Shown piece by piece: positions 34,516-49,499 of a stretch of 64,000 bases of DNA; the stretch's first letter is position 1; every line of letters starts with the position of its first letter. This DNA comes from Cacajao melanocephalus (taxonomy: Eukaryota > Chordata > Mammalia > Primates > Pitheciidae): assembly GCA_963573385.1 (NCBI GenBank), contig CAUYLG010044592.1:124001-188000 (forward strand), given 5' to 3'. A program made the translations under genes and the position numbers. The notes under the pieces are model-generated. The model searched no databases and was not told the DNA's origin. It was given only the letters and a program-made list of their open reading frames with translations.

Positions 34516-37246
34516 TATATTATTTTAAAATGGCAGAGTAAGGAACCCCAAGGATCAGTTTTTCCACTAAAGCAAACATCAAGCTGGAAGAAACTGTCGG
34601 AACGAACTTTTCTGGGACTTTGCATCTAATCAGAACCCTTCAGCAACCAGAAAAGGCTGCTAATTCTTGGTAAGAAAAAATTATGGCATTTTTGCCTACT
34701 TGCCTGCCAGCCCGCATTCATCAGTTTAGTCGTGGCTGTGAGTACAGTACCTGCATTCTTGGTATGGCTTGCTGGTACCGGAAAGAGCAAAACAAACTTT
34801 GTTCTCGAAGCATTGTGTTTGTACATTTTGGTCTGTTTGTCATCTCCCTGAAGGACTCACTCCGGTGTTTGCCTTTGTTTCCTCTTCCCTTCCTCCTGAG
34901 CTCTGGCTGGAGCGGGTTCCCAGACAATGGCTGTTGAAAAAATTTAAAGACACATACTACCTATGTGGGGCAAGGGATGGTAGACAAAGCAAGAAGCAGA
35001 GACCAAAGAGCCGGAGATGGAAAAGACTAAGGAGGAATATATACAGGGGATAAAGGGCTTTGAAAAGCTTCCGTGTATACCAGGGAATCTGGAATGTAAT
35101 GCATATGCATGGGGCTGAACTCATGCACAGAGATGACAAGAGATGACTCTAGGCTTGCACCTCTGGCTAATTGGGCTCTACACAAACAGAGGTCAATCTT
35201 CACCTCTGCCTGTGTAGTCCACCTGGCTAAGTGTTGAAGGTGTAGCCAGCTCAGAGCCAATTTACAAAGACTGGCGGAGTATGTTTTATTTTGTTTTTCT
35301 TCTTGGCTCCAGGTATTTAAGGAAACCTCTTACAGATTACTGACTAACAGCTGAGATAAAAGAATGGAGCCTTCAGTGAACATGCACCATAATGAATATA
35401 GTCTTTGCAGAAATGGTTGGGAAAAGTCACTAAATAAATGAACAGCTGAAGCTCACAGCAAATGAAAAAAGCAAGCCTTGTGGACAGGGGAAGGGAGAAT
35501 GTGATTTCTAGAGCTACCACGATATAACTAAGTGCCCAGTTTCCAACAAAAACATAGAATATATACAAAGAAACAAAAACGCCCAGCCCATTCACAGGGG
35601 GAAATAATTTATAGAAAATGTCCCTAAAGAAGTCCAGACATTGGAGCTGCTAGACAAAGACTTTAAATCAATTGTCTTAAATATGCTCAAAAAGCTAAAG
35701 TAAACCATGCATGAAGAACTAAGGCAAACCAGAACTATGTGTGAACAAGTAGAGACTATCAATAACTGCTAGACATTATTAAAAAGAACCAAATAATTTT
35801 GGACCTGCAAAATATAATGGCCAAAACAAAAAATGTATTAGAGGGCTTCAACACCAGATTTGAGTAGGCAGAAGAAAGAATCAATAAACTTAGAGCTAGG
35901 TAAATTGAAATTATCCAGTCTGAGAAGCATAAAGAAAAAAAAGAAGGAAAATAGACAGACCCTGAGAGACCTGTGACACACCATTAAGTGCATAAACATA
36001 CGCATTATGTGAGTCCTAGAGGAGTGGAAAGAAAGTGCCAGAAAGAATATTTGAATAAAGGCCAAACATTTCCAAAATTTGATGAAAGGTACGAATATAT
36101 ACATCCAAAAAGCTCAGTGAACTCCAACTAGGACAAAACCAAAGAAATCTACACCAAGACACATTAAAATCAAACTGTTGAAAGACAAACGGAGAATCTG
36201 GAGATCAGCAAGAGAGAAGTAACTTGTCACATACAAGGGTTCCTCAATAAGATTAATGACCAAAGTCTCATCAGAGGCCACAAGGCCAGAAGGCAGAAGG
36301 ATGATATATTTAAAGTGCGGAAGGAAAGAAACCTCCCAACTGAGAATTCTTTATCTGGCACCACTATCTTTCCAAAATGATTAAGAAATTAAAACTTTGA
36401 AGACTGAAAAAAAGGTAAGGTAGTTTATTACTAGGAGGCTTTCCTTATGAGAAACACTAAAGAGAGTCTTTCAGGTTGAGACAAAAGGACACTAGAAAGT
36501 AATTCAAAGCCATACGAATAAATACAGAACACCAATAAAGGTAAATATAAAAAAACAAAAAAGTATTATTATATTTTTGGCTTATTACTCCTCTTTTTGT
36601 TTCTTATATTATTTAAAAGATACATACATAAAAAATTATAAATCTATGTTAATGAGCACATGATGCATAAAGATGTAGTTTGTGACAATGACAACAAAAG
36701 AGGGGCAGGGAGGGATAGGAGTATGGTGGAATAGAGGGAGCTGTATAGGAGCAGAGTTTTTGTATTGCTATTTAAACCAAGTTGTTATTGATTCAGACTA
36801 TACTGTTATAAATTTCCTTTTAGGTGTAAACCTCAGGGCAACCACTAAGAAAATAACTAAAAATATACAGCAAAAAAAGAGGAGGGTGTCAGAATGCTAC
36901 ACCAGAAGAAAATTAATCAATACAAGAGAAGGTAGTAATAAGGGAATTGCATAACAAAAGAAAACTTGAATGAAATGAGTAGCAAAAGGCAGAAGTCTTT
37001 TATCGTGAATCACTTTAAATGTAAGCAGATTAAACTCACTGATTAAAAGACAAAATGGATTGGCAGAAGGACTAAAAGACATGATCCAACTATATGCTGT
37101 CTACGAGAGACTCACTTCATATTCAAAAACACAAATAAGTTAAAGGTGAAAGGATAGAAAAAGATGTTCTATGAAAATAGAAACAAAGAGAGCTGAGGTG
37201 GCTATACTAACATCAGATAAAATGGGGCTTAAGTAAAAAATTATTA

Positions 37247-37603
<357 letters not shown>

Positions 37604-38163
37604 TTATAACCATACATGCACTAAACATCAGAGCCCAAAAATATATGAAGTAAATATTGACAGAACTGAACAGAGAAATAGATAATTCTACAATAATAGT
37701 TGGAGACCATCTAGACAGAAGACTAAGAAAGTAGGTGACTCATGCAACTATATACGAACCAGAGGTAATACACACACAGAGAATACTCCACCCAACAATA
37801 ACAGTGACCACGAAGTGAACATGGAACATTCTCCAGGACTGACTATATGTTAAGCCACAAAACAAGTCTTGATACATTTTAAAAGATTGAAATAGTACTT
37901 CATAAGAAGTATCTTCCCCGATCACAATGAAGCTAGATATCGATAGCAGAAGGAAAACTGGAAAATTTATAAATATGTGGAAATTAAATAGTATATTTTT
38001 AAACAGTCAGTAAATCAATGAAGAAATCACAAGGGAATTAGAAAATACTTAGAGGCAAATGAAAATGAAAGCACCAAAAACACACCCAGAATTATGGGAT
38101 GTAGCAAAAGCAGTGCTAAGAGAAAAATGTGTCGCTGTACATGTTTTTATTAAAAAAATAAGA

Positions 38164-38470
<307 letters not shown>

Positions 38471-39285
38471 CTAACGTTACTTTTAAGGAACTAAAAAAGA
38501 AGAGCAAATGAAACCCAAAGGTAGCAGAAGGAAGGAAATAATAAAGATTAGAGCGGAAACAAACAAATAATAGAAAATCAGTAGAGAAGATGAAAGAAAC
38601 CAAGAGTTATTTCTTCAAAAAGATTGACAAAATAGACAAACCTTTAATTGGACTAAGCAAAAGAAAAACATACAAATAACTAAAATCAGAAATGGAACTG
38701 GGAACATCACTACAAATCATACAGAAATAAAAAGAATCATAAGAGAGTACTGTGAATGTATGCCAACAAATTAGATAACCTAGATAAAATAGAAAAATTT
38801 CTAGAAACATTATATAATAGTTGGTGACTTAAATATTAAAGTTTGGTAACACAAAATACCAAAACTGACTCAAGAAGAAACAGAAAATCTTAATAAACAT
38901 ATAACAAGTAAAGAGTTGAATCAAAAACCTCCCAGTGAAGAAAAGTCTGGAGTTGGCTTCACTGGTGAATTCCGTTAAACATTGAAAAAAGAATTAAGAT
39001 CAATTCTTCTCAAACTCTTCCACAAAACAAGAGAGAAATCTAAACAAGAGAACCACAAGAAAATAAAACTACAGACTAATATTCCCTATAAATATAGATA
39101 TAAAATTTCACAAAGTCCTACAGCACATTAACAGGATTATACAGTGTGACTGAACAGGATTTATCCCAGGAATGCAAGGGTGGTTCAACATAAGAAAAAA
39201 GATCAATAGAATACTCATAATTAATACAATAAGAAAACCCACATGATCACCTAAATTGATGCAGAAAAGCATTTGACAAAATTTA

Positions 39286-39718
<433 letters not shown>

Positions 39719-39834
39719 AGGCCCACAGCTAACAAGCTAACATCACACTCAATCAGTGAAAGTCTGAAAACTTTCCCCCCAAGATCACGAACAGGGTTGC
39801 CCACTTTCACCACTGGTACACAACATTGTACTGA

Positions 39835-40141
<307 letters not shown>

Positions 40142-40747
40142 GTACTGAAAGTTTTAACCAGAGCAATTCAGCAAGAAAAAGAAAAAAAAGGCATTCAAAC
40201 AGAAAAGGAAGGAGTAAAAACTACTGTTATTTGCAGATGACATGATCATATATGGAAAATTCTAAAGAACCCACAAAGAAATTATTAGAGCTAATAAATT
40301 CAGCAAAATGACAGGGTATAAGATCAACATACAAAAATGAATTGTGTTTGTATATGCTAGCAATAAACAATCCAAGAAGGAAATTAAGGGCATTCTATTT
40401 GTAATAGCATCAAAAATAATAAAATACTTAAGAATAAGTTTAACTAAGGAGGTGCAAGATTTGTACACTGAATACTATAAAATGTTGCTGAAAAAAATAG
40501 AGAAGATCTAAATAAAGTTTTTAAAATTCTATGTTAATGTAATGAAATATTTAGCATTGTACTTCTCAAAGCAATTTATAGATTTAATACAATTCTTATC
40601 AAAGTCCCAGTGGCCTTTTTTTAAAAACAGGAAAACTGATCCTAAAAATCATGTGAAATTTCAAGGGAGCCAGAACAGTCTCAACAACCTTAAAAACAAA
40701 AAATTTGGAGGACTCAAATTCCCACTTTTAAAATTTACTGCAGAGCC

Positions 40748-40832
40748 AAGATTGCACCATGGCACTCCAGTCTAGGGGAAAAGAGCAGAACTCCGTCTCA
40801 AAAAAACAAACAAACAAAAAACCAAAAAAAAA
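40748..40832 (+). mobile_element. 5'-truncated Alu in the L1
   Basis: Only the last ~60 bases of Alu plus an (A)nC tail are present. The flanks 'atttactgcagagc' (40734) and 'cttactgtagagc' (40833) form a target duplication. Confidence 0.85.
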
Positions 40833-41112
40833 CTTACTGTAGAGCTACAGTAATCAAAACAGTGCGATAATACTGGCATAAGAATAGACATATAGATCAA
40901 TGGGATTGAACTTAGAGTTCAGAAATAAACCCATGAATCTATAGTCAATTTATTTTAAAATTTTTTTGCATTAAAACACGCTATCAAAAAAGTGAAAAGA
41001 CAGCTACAGAATGGGAAAAATATTTGCAACTCATATATCGGATAAAGGTGAGTTTCCATAATAAATAAAGAACTCTTAAAACTCAACAAAAAATGATGAG
41101 CAATCCAATTTA

Positions 41113-41428
<316 letters not shown>

Positions 41429-41934
41429 TTGGTGAGGGACTTGAATAGACATTCCTCCAAAGAAGATACACAAATGACTACCAAGCACATGAAAAGATGC
41501 TTAACATCATTAGCCATTAGGGAAATGCAAATCAAAACCACAATGAGCTACCACTTCACATCCTCTACGATGGCTATAATAAAAACCAATAGAAAATGCA
41601 TGCTGTCAGGGATGCAGAGAAATGGGAACCTTCCTACATCTCTCTCCATTTCAGCTGGGAATATAATACAGTGCAGCCACTGTGAAAAACAGTTTGTCAG
41701 TTCCTTCATAAGTTAAACTTAGAATTACCATGTAACCCAAGAAGTTTACTCCTGGGTGTACATCCAAAAGATTTGAAAACACATGTCTACACAAAGACTT
41801 GCATGCAAGCGTTCATAGCGTGCTTGCTCGTCATAAAGGAAAAAGTGGGCATACACCAAATGTCCATCAGCTCATGAAAGGATAAATGATGTGGCATATC
41901 TAGGCAATGTAATATTCTTCAGCGATAAAAATGA

Positions 41935-42381
<447 letters not shown>

Positions 42382-42959
42382 TGAGACGCCTAGAAAAGAA
42401 AAAGAAAAAGCAGTAGAGACATAAAATAGACGAGTGCCCCTGTGAATGGGAATGGAGATGGACACCAAGCAGGCACAAGGAATCTTTCGGGGGTAATGGG
42501 ATTGTTTTAAAATTGGATCGTGGTTGTAATTGCACAATTCAATAAGTTCACTAAAAATCACTGGACTGTACACTTACAGTGGCTCAAGTTTATGTTAAGT
42601 ATAGCTAAATAAAACTCTTAAAAATAAAAAAGAGGAAATGGGTTGAGGGAGGGGGTGTGTCAATTATTTTTTCCCAGGAGGCCCCTTGGCTGAAATGCAA
42701 ATGTGACCACTTCCTCCCACTGACCAGCTATGAGTACTGAGGCATGGTGGGAGTGCCACTGAGACTCTATTGCACCCTCCTCCCAGGGTATAGGGGCCCT
42801 GCTTATGAGACATTTACAGACCCAGAGGACCCCTCAAGGGACTACACATCTATTTTTGAGGGGACTCATGTTCACCCCAATGGACGTGGCAGCGGGTAAA
42901 TTTTCAGCTCCAAATTGCATCTACTTTTTAAGCACCAAGGAACTGTGACCCCTGCTGAT

Positions 42960-43512
42960 CCCACCCACTCCCCAACTCCTGACCTGAGTTGAAAATGTAA
43001 ACTGGATCAAGTCACTCCAAAGATGAAACCCTCCAGTGATGACTTCCCATTTCCTCTGGAACAATCTACCTTGCTCACCCTGATCTGTGAGGTCCCATGT
43101 GGTGTCGACGTGTGATTTCTGTGCCTTCACCTTCTACTATTTGCCCATTTGCTCACTGTATTCCACCACGCTGTTCTCGAGTTCCTGGAGCAAGCTACAT
43201 CCTCTCCTACCTCAGTGCCTTTGCATTTACGGATCCTTCTGCCTGAAAGGTTCTCCCCATGGCTGGTCCCTTCTTGTCACCTAGTCTACCCCCAAATGTC
43301 ACAACCTTGATTTCTCGTTGGTTTCCTATGACATTTAGTACAGTTTGCATTGAGTTTGTCTGTTACTTCTTTTTGTCTGTCTCTCCCCACTAGAATATAG
43401 GCTCCCATGGGAGCTGTCACTGTGTGTATATTTCTGTGGGCTATCCCTAGGACGTGGCTAACCCTCTGAGGGTTAACCCCTCTGAGCCTGCCCAATAAAT
43501 ATTAGGGGGAGG
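42960..43512 (+). repeat. L2 LINE
   Basis: The text 'ccctccagtgatgacttccc', 'tctcctacctcagtgccttt' and 'gttctccccatggctggtcc' is typical of L2. It ends near 'cctgcccaataaatatt'. Confidence 0.75.
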
Positions 43513-43529
43513 AAGCAAGAAATGGCTGG

Positions 43530-43625
43530 GTAGGTGCAGAGAAGAATGAGTGGGTGGATAGGTAGGTGGGTGGGTAGAGAGAAGGTAGGTAAGGAAGGAA
43601 GGCAGGCAGGAGGGAGGGAGGAGAA
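43530..43625 (+). repeat. Purine-rich microsatellite (GGTA/GGAA/GGGA)
   Basis: Repeating GGTG, GGTA, GAAGG and GGGAGG units produce an almost pure purine run near 43585-43625. Confidence 0.8.
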
Positions 43626-43664
43626 ATTAAATATCCTTGTTTTAGTACACACCCAGGAACAGTG

Positions 43665-43835
43665 TAGTGAGTTAACAGGAGTGTGGGCTCTGGAGCCCAA
43701 ATATCTGCGTTCAGATCCCAACTCTGCCACTCATCAGCTGTGTGACCTTGGACAAGTCACTTAACCTCTCTGAGACTCAGTTTCCTTATCTGTAAAACAG
43801 GGACAATGATGATGATAGCTATCTTCTAGACTCAT
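43665..43835 (+). repeat. MIR SINE
   Basis: A well-preserved MIR reads 'gtgtgggctctggagcccaa', 'tcagatcccaactctgccac' and 'ttccttatctgtaaaacagg'. Confidence 0.88.
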
Positions 43836-43849
43836 TCTTTTTCATTTTG

Positions 43850-44150
<301 letters not shown>

Positions 44151-44614
44151 CAAGGTTTAGATGAGAAGATGCATCTTTAAAGTCCTTAAAACCCTGGCAC
44201 ATGGCAAGCTTTCAGCAAATATTAGCTCTTTTCCCTGTCTCTTCTCCTGATCTTTCAACCACCACAGATTTCAGTGAATGTTATCAGAGAATTCACCCTT
44301 AAGATCAAAAGAAAGAAAAACAAAAGCTGGCGTCTTCCCAAGATTCGTTCTCCAGAGAACACGAAACATTTTGGTGACCGGGAAGAGAAGCTCACAAGGC
44401 CAGGATCCTTTGAATCAACCCCAGGGGAATTTATACCAAGTTCCTCAAAAACAGCTAGAAAAAAAGATAAAGAATAGCAAGACGCTTTCTCTTTTTTCTC
44501 TGGAGCGGTCATGAAGGTCAGCAGCAAGTTAATTCCCAAAAGTGAGTCAGCTGGGAGAGCTACCAAGTGCATCTGAGCTGATGCCAAGACCAGCTCAGCC
44601 ATGGAGAGCCCAAC

Positions 44615-45109
44615 CCAGGCGGCACTGAAGGAATTAAGAAACAGACACAGAGATAGAAAGTAAAAGGTGGGCTATCGGGGGTCTCACAGCATTCCCAGCT
44701 GAGAGCCAAGAGCACACTCTGACCCCTGTATTTATTCTTTACTTTCCAGTGACAAGTTTTACAAGCGGATGCTCTGTGTTCTTCGTTGGTTAAAGGTAAA
44801 CTAACCAGGCAGCTAGTGTATGTTCACCATACGCTAAAGGTAAACTAGAAAGCACTCTTTAAGAGGGAACAAAGGAAAGAGTCACATATCCTGTGTTAAA
44901 AGAGCTAATTCATCTGGTGTGAGACATATTCATATCGGTTACTGTTTTATAACACTTTGAGCAATTTTCTGCTTTGGGGGGCTGACTAGGTTTTCCTTGC
45001 TGCTGCTCTCAGCAAACAATATGATACATCACACATGTCAGAATTTGCTCTCAACAAGCTGACCTTGTTATGAAAACAGCACAAAATATCCTCCCCCCAC
45101 TGTGGGACA
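44615..45109 (-). mobile_element. Probable solo LTR (ERV, class uncertain)
   Basis: About 490 bases resemble an ERVK/ERV LTR on the minus strand. 'cacagagatagaaagtaaaa' and 'tattctttactttccagtga' are phrases I associate with such LTRs, and the other end is the C-rich 'atatcctccccccactgtgg'. I could not fix a target duplication. It lies about 1.1 kb upstream of the IL21R first exon. Confidence 0.5.
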
Positions 45110-45149
45110 TTTCATCCTGGCATGGCCCTATTTTCACAGCTTGATATGA

Positions 45150-45270
45150 GCTTAGGAATCAGTTACACCCAGGTTCGAATCCCAGCTCTAATTCTTGGCT
45201 TGTGTGATGTTTCACTCCTCTGGGCCTCAGTCTCTCCATCTGTAAAATGAGATGAATTTTGTCTGCCCCA
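45150..45270 (+). repeat. MIR SINE
   Basis: It reads 'acccaggttcgaatcccagc' then 'tctccatctgtaaaatgaga'. Confidence 0.78.
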
Positions 45271-45321
45271 CACTTTGTGGGATAAGGTGAGATCATGTAG
45301 GCACCAAAGTAATTCAAGATG

Positions 45322-45365
45322 GTGGTGATGGCAGTGGTAGCGGTGGTGGTGGTGGTGGTGGTAGC
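45322..45365 (+). repeat. (GGT)n microsatellite
   Basis: The tract is an impure GGT/GTG run with seven uninterrupted units (about 45341-45362). It sits about 0.8 kb before the IL21R first exon. Confidence 0.85.
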
Positions 45366-46111
45366 AATTCTCTTGCTCTCTTTCTTTTGGAACTGATAGG
45401 CATTGAGCTTGTTAAATTTTGTCCCCTGGTTTCTTAAATGTCTTCCAGAAACATCCGACCCTCTCATGGGCTTCTGGCATGTTAGCAAGACGAAAACACT
45501 CTTGAGAATTTCTTTTCTCTATTTTCTTCTGGAGTTTCCATGTGTTAATGACTGCCTTCTTCTTCATAGCTAGGCACCCCCATTTGACAGATGGGCAAAG
45601 TGAGGGATTCAGAGAGGTGATGTGACATGCCCAGTGGGTCTTGCTCCCTGGAGCTCTACAGCAGGAGGCTGGATCCAAAGGAAATAGAGGCAGAGAGGGA
45701 TGGGGGTCAAGCCAGAGCAGAGGGTCCCAAGCTCAGCCCACAACTGGGCAGAAGACTTGGGAATGAGAAATAGACTGGTTTGCAAAGTCTGGAAAAGGAC
45801 TTCCGTGGGACCTTGGGCAAGGCTCTGGTCCTTCTCTCTGTACTGAGGGATTGGATTCGGCCACTGAGGGCTCTGGGTCCACGGATCAAACTGCGCCACC
45901 TCTTCACACCTCTGGTCTCAGTTTTCACATCTGCCTGCCTCATAGGTCATGACGGAGAGGCCCGTGGGGATGAGGTCACAGGTCCCCAAGAGGCAAGTGT
46001 CACCCGATGGCCCCAAATGTCTTCTTGGCAGGTGACCTTTGGTGACAGCGGGTGCCTGCTGTGGGGCCAGGCCCTCCTCATCTCCTTCTCACTCCCTCCC
46101 CGAGGGCCCAG

Positions 46112-46145
46112 CTGCGGGTGGGCGGGTTGGGCGGGGCTGTCGGAG
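46112..46145 (+). promoter_or_regulatory. IL21R: GC boxes of the putative IL21R promoter
   Basis: The sequence 'ggtgggcgggttgggcgggg' at 46117-46136 holds two overlapping Sp1-type GC boxes (GGGCGG). It lies just upstream of the first exon in a GC-rich region with no TATA box seen close by. The assignment depends on the exon call. Confidence 0.55.
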
Positions 46146-46194
46146 AGCGGCTCACCACATCCTCCTCTTCCTCCCCACTCTGCACACGCGGCTG

Positions 46195-46620
46195 GGTGGC
46201 AGCCAGCAGCCTCGGACAGACCCACTGGCGTCTCTCTGCTGAGTGACCATAAGTTCAGCGTCTGACCATCTGCCCGCCTCTCCCTGAGTGTGGTTGACAG
46301 TCACGCAGCCGTGTCTGTCTGTCTGTAGCCTGTGCATTCCTGCCGAGGCCACCTAGTACCTGCCTCCCGTCTCCTTCCTCTATCTGCTGCCCTGGGGGGC
46401 ACCTGCCTGGAGGCCGAGCTGCTCGTCATCGGAGCGACAGGTCTTATGACAGCCTGATTGGTGACTCGGGCTGGGTGTGGATTCTCACCCCCGGCCCCTG
46501 CCTGCTTTCTCAGACCCTCATCTGTCACCCCTACGCTGAACCCAGCTGCCACCCCCAGAAGTCCATCAGATTGCCCCCAGCACACGGAATGGACTTCTGA
46601 GAAGGAAGCTGAAACAGAAG
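46195..46620 (+). other. IL21R: IL21R first, non-coding exon (5' UTR)
   Basis: The block from 'tggcgtctctctgctgagtg'-like text (about 46226) through 'cttatgacagcctgattggt' to 'gaagctgaaacagaag' matches the human IL21R mRNA leader as I remember it. It ends exactly at a consensus donor, CAGAAG followed by GTAACT (46621). In the human transcript this leader is followed by a short stretch and the ATG of the IL-21 receptor. That ATG exon is not in this window. IL21R is the known downstream neighbour of IL4R on the same strand, which supports the call. The transcription start is uncertain within about 100 bases. Open frames over the exon are not conserved protein. Confidence 0.8.
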
Positions 46621-47019
46621 GTAACTCCAGCCCTGGTTCTCCACTGGGACCAGGGTGCCTTCTCTGCCTGCTGCATCTAGCGTCACGGTGGGAGGCCTCA
46701 GAGGACGTGCCCAAGGCACACTTGGGGACACTGAGGCAAAGAAGGTTCATGCAGTGAGGCTGGGCAGAATTGAGGCTGGGGTCTCTTGTTCAGCACAGCT
46801 TAGGATGCCCGGGGGGCCCAGCAGCAGGGGTGTGGCTGAGATGACCCCCTGTCTTGAAAACTGGCCTCCAAAAGGCCGGGGGTCGGGGAAGGAGAGCCAG
46901 TTTCAGGCCAAACATAATGTGTCAATCACCCGATTCCGGGCGGCTGAGTCAGGCGGTGATGGGCATGGGTACAGAGCCTGATGGGACCCATTCTGTGCCA
47001 GTTTTTGTGTTTTACCATC

Positions 47020-47150
47020 TTGATTCCATCCAGTCATTGAAAACAAAGGCTGGTGTGCCCATTTCACAGATGAGCAAATGAGGCTGCGAGAGGTAGAGTG
47101 ATTTTCCCTCAGGGACTCAACCAGGCTGTAGCAGGTTGGGCAGTCAAACC
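47020..47150 (-). repeat. MIR SINE (weak)
   Basis: The text 'cccatttcacagatgagcaa' and 'aggctgcgagaggtagagtg' is the minus-strand MIR pattern. A similar copy lies at about 47830-47960 ('ccatttcacagatgaggaga'). Confidence 0.65.
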
Positions 47151-48734
47151 AGGTAACCCCATGAGCTGTCACTGGATCTTTCTCGTGAAGCACAGGGAAT
47201 GGGTCAGATGGTAAGAGGCTAACCCAGTGTGCATGTGAAGGAGAGGGGAGTGGGGAGGTCAGTGGAGGCTAAGCCCTGAAGGATGGGAAAGGAGGAAACT
47301 TTCCTGGTAGAGGAGCCCTGGGGAGTGGGAACTTAGGACTTGCCACAGGAATGACGTCTCTGCTCCGTGAAGGCAGAAGGCCAGGTGTGGAGGCTTCAAA
47401 ACCAGGAGGCCGCTGTGAAGAGGACATCTGTGCCTCCCTGAGGGGAGAGTGGGACTTTCAGAAGCACATGGTGGAGTGGGGGAAAACCTGCCAGGTCACA
47501 ACCCGGCCACGCGCCTTCCTCACTCAGCGAAGTTGGTCAAGTCTCCCGGCTTCTAGCCTCGAGAAGGCTTGGTTTTCTCACCTGTGAAATGGGGACCAAG
47601 GTAGCTCCATCCTTGTGGAGCTGGCTGTGGGGTCTTCAGGGCAGAACAGGGTGAGAGCTGCGCTCCCAGTTGGCCCTTTTCCTTTGGGGAAGGGAGTCTG
47701 TGGCATGAGGAGCCTTGAGCCCATGGGGAAGGGCCAGACTCCAAGAGTGACAGATTGAGGGACACCTTCAGGCTGCTGTGGTCCCGCCTACTCCAGCCAC
47801 CTGGCTCTGGTCCCCCCTAGTGCCAACTCACCACGTTGTAGGCACTTAAGGGTCTCCCATAGTCCTCACCAGGTGAAGTGGGTAGCGTCATTCAGCCCAT
47901 TTCACAGATGAGGAGAGTGAGGCTTAGTGGGGACAAACTTGCCCCAGGTTAATTGTGACTGGATGACACGGATCTGGGATTGGACGCCAGTCTGTAGGAC
48001 AACAAAGCCACCACCTGCTAGATACCTGCTAGATAGAATAGCATGTAAACAAGACTCATGGTTCTGGGTGGCTTCTGAGAAGCAGCATTGGATGGGGATG
48101 ACTGGGCATTCATTCCCATGGGATGGGCAGCCCCCAGAGGAGAGGCCCTGCTCCCCACTCCCGACTGTGGGTTCCACGATGCCCCTGTCTTGCCCGCTCC
48201 ACTGCCAGCAGGCTGTCCGGATCCTTACTCACTCCTGCAGTGGAGGTAGCTAAGATCCCTTGTGATAGGAGGTGGCCAGGATCCAGGCAGCCCAGGAGAG
48301 GTGGGAGAGCAAGACAAAGACAGCCCTGAGCTCAGACTGCAGGCTCCCTGCTGCCCAGTGATGCTGGCTTCAGGCCAGGAGAAGGAGCAGGGAGGTGTGG
48401 GTTACAGCTGGTAGGGGCTTGTGGGCAGTAGAGTTGGGGGTGGATGCCGAAGGAGGAGGCCCATTCAAGAAAAAGCTGGTCACCGGAAGCTCTGGGAAGA
48501 ACCTACTTCTTTGCAGCATCAGGACCACCTGGGTGCCTGATAAATAAATGAATGAAAGAAAGGAGGGGTATCCCTTCCTTTCACAGCCAGAAAGGGGAGC
48601 TAGCGCCTTCAGCATCCTCATAGGCAGACGCAAGGCCCTTCTCTACATAACTGGGAAGGGGTCCCCACGGTCAGGTAGGGGCACTGGACCTGGCTTCCAA
48701 GCACACCACCCCTTGTGACTTTGAGCTGTGGAAC

Positions 48735-48850
48735 TGGCCAGAGCTGAGTTCAAGTCCCAGCTCCACCACTTAGTACTTGTTTGACCTTGAGGAAGCCACT
48801 AGCCCTCTCTGAAGCTCAGTCGCTGTACCTGTAAGAGTGAGTCTAGGAGT
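48735..48850 (+). repeat. MIR SINE
   Basis: It reads 'gagttcaagtcccagctcca', 'gaccttgaggaagccactag' and 'cagtcgctgtacctgtaaga'. Confidence 0.75.
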
Positions 48851-49022
48851 AAGGATGACTGTCTTAGGTCTGTTTCCATGGGGACAGGCACAGGTCTTAA
48901 TCGGCCTGTTGTTATTAAATATCTGCTATGGTCCAGGCACCTCCCTAGGTCCTGAAGCTCCGGGGTGCACAGAGAGACAAAGCCAGTGCGATGACGAAGG
49001 CAAAAGAGCTGGGCACAGATAG

Positions 49023-49395
<373 letters not shown>

Positions 49396-49499
49396 TGAAA
49401 ATACAGTTAACAAAATAAAAATCATAAATATTGGTCATATTGGCATATACCAGACCTCAATAAATGAGAGCTCTTACGATGATTCTGCTTACCCCTTTT

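Noticed and set aside
45780..46265. 161-codon + strand open frame before and over the IL21R first exon
   Set aside because: It overlaps the promoter and the 5' UTR exon and has no known family. It is probably chance in GC-rich DNA.
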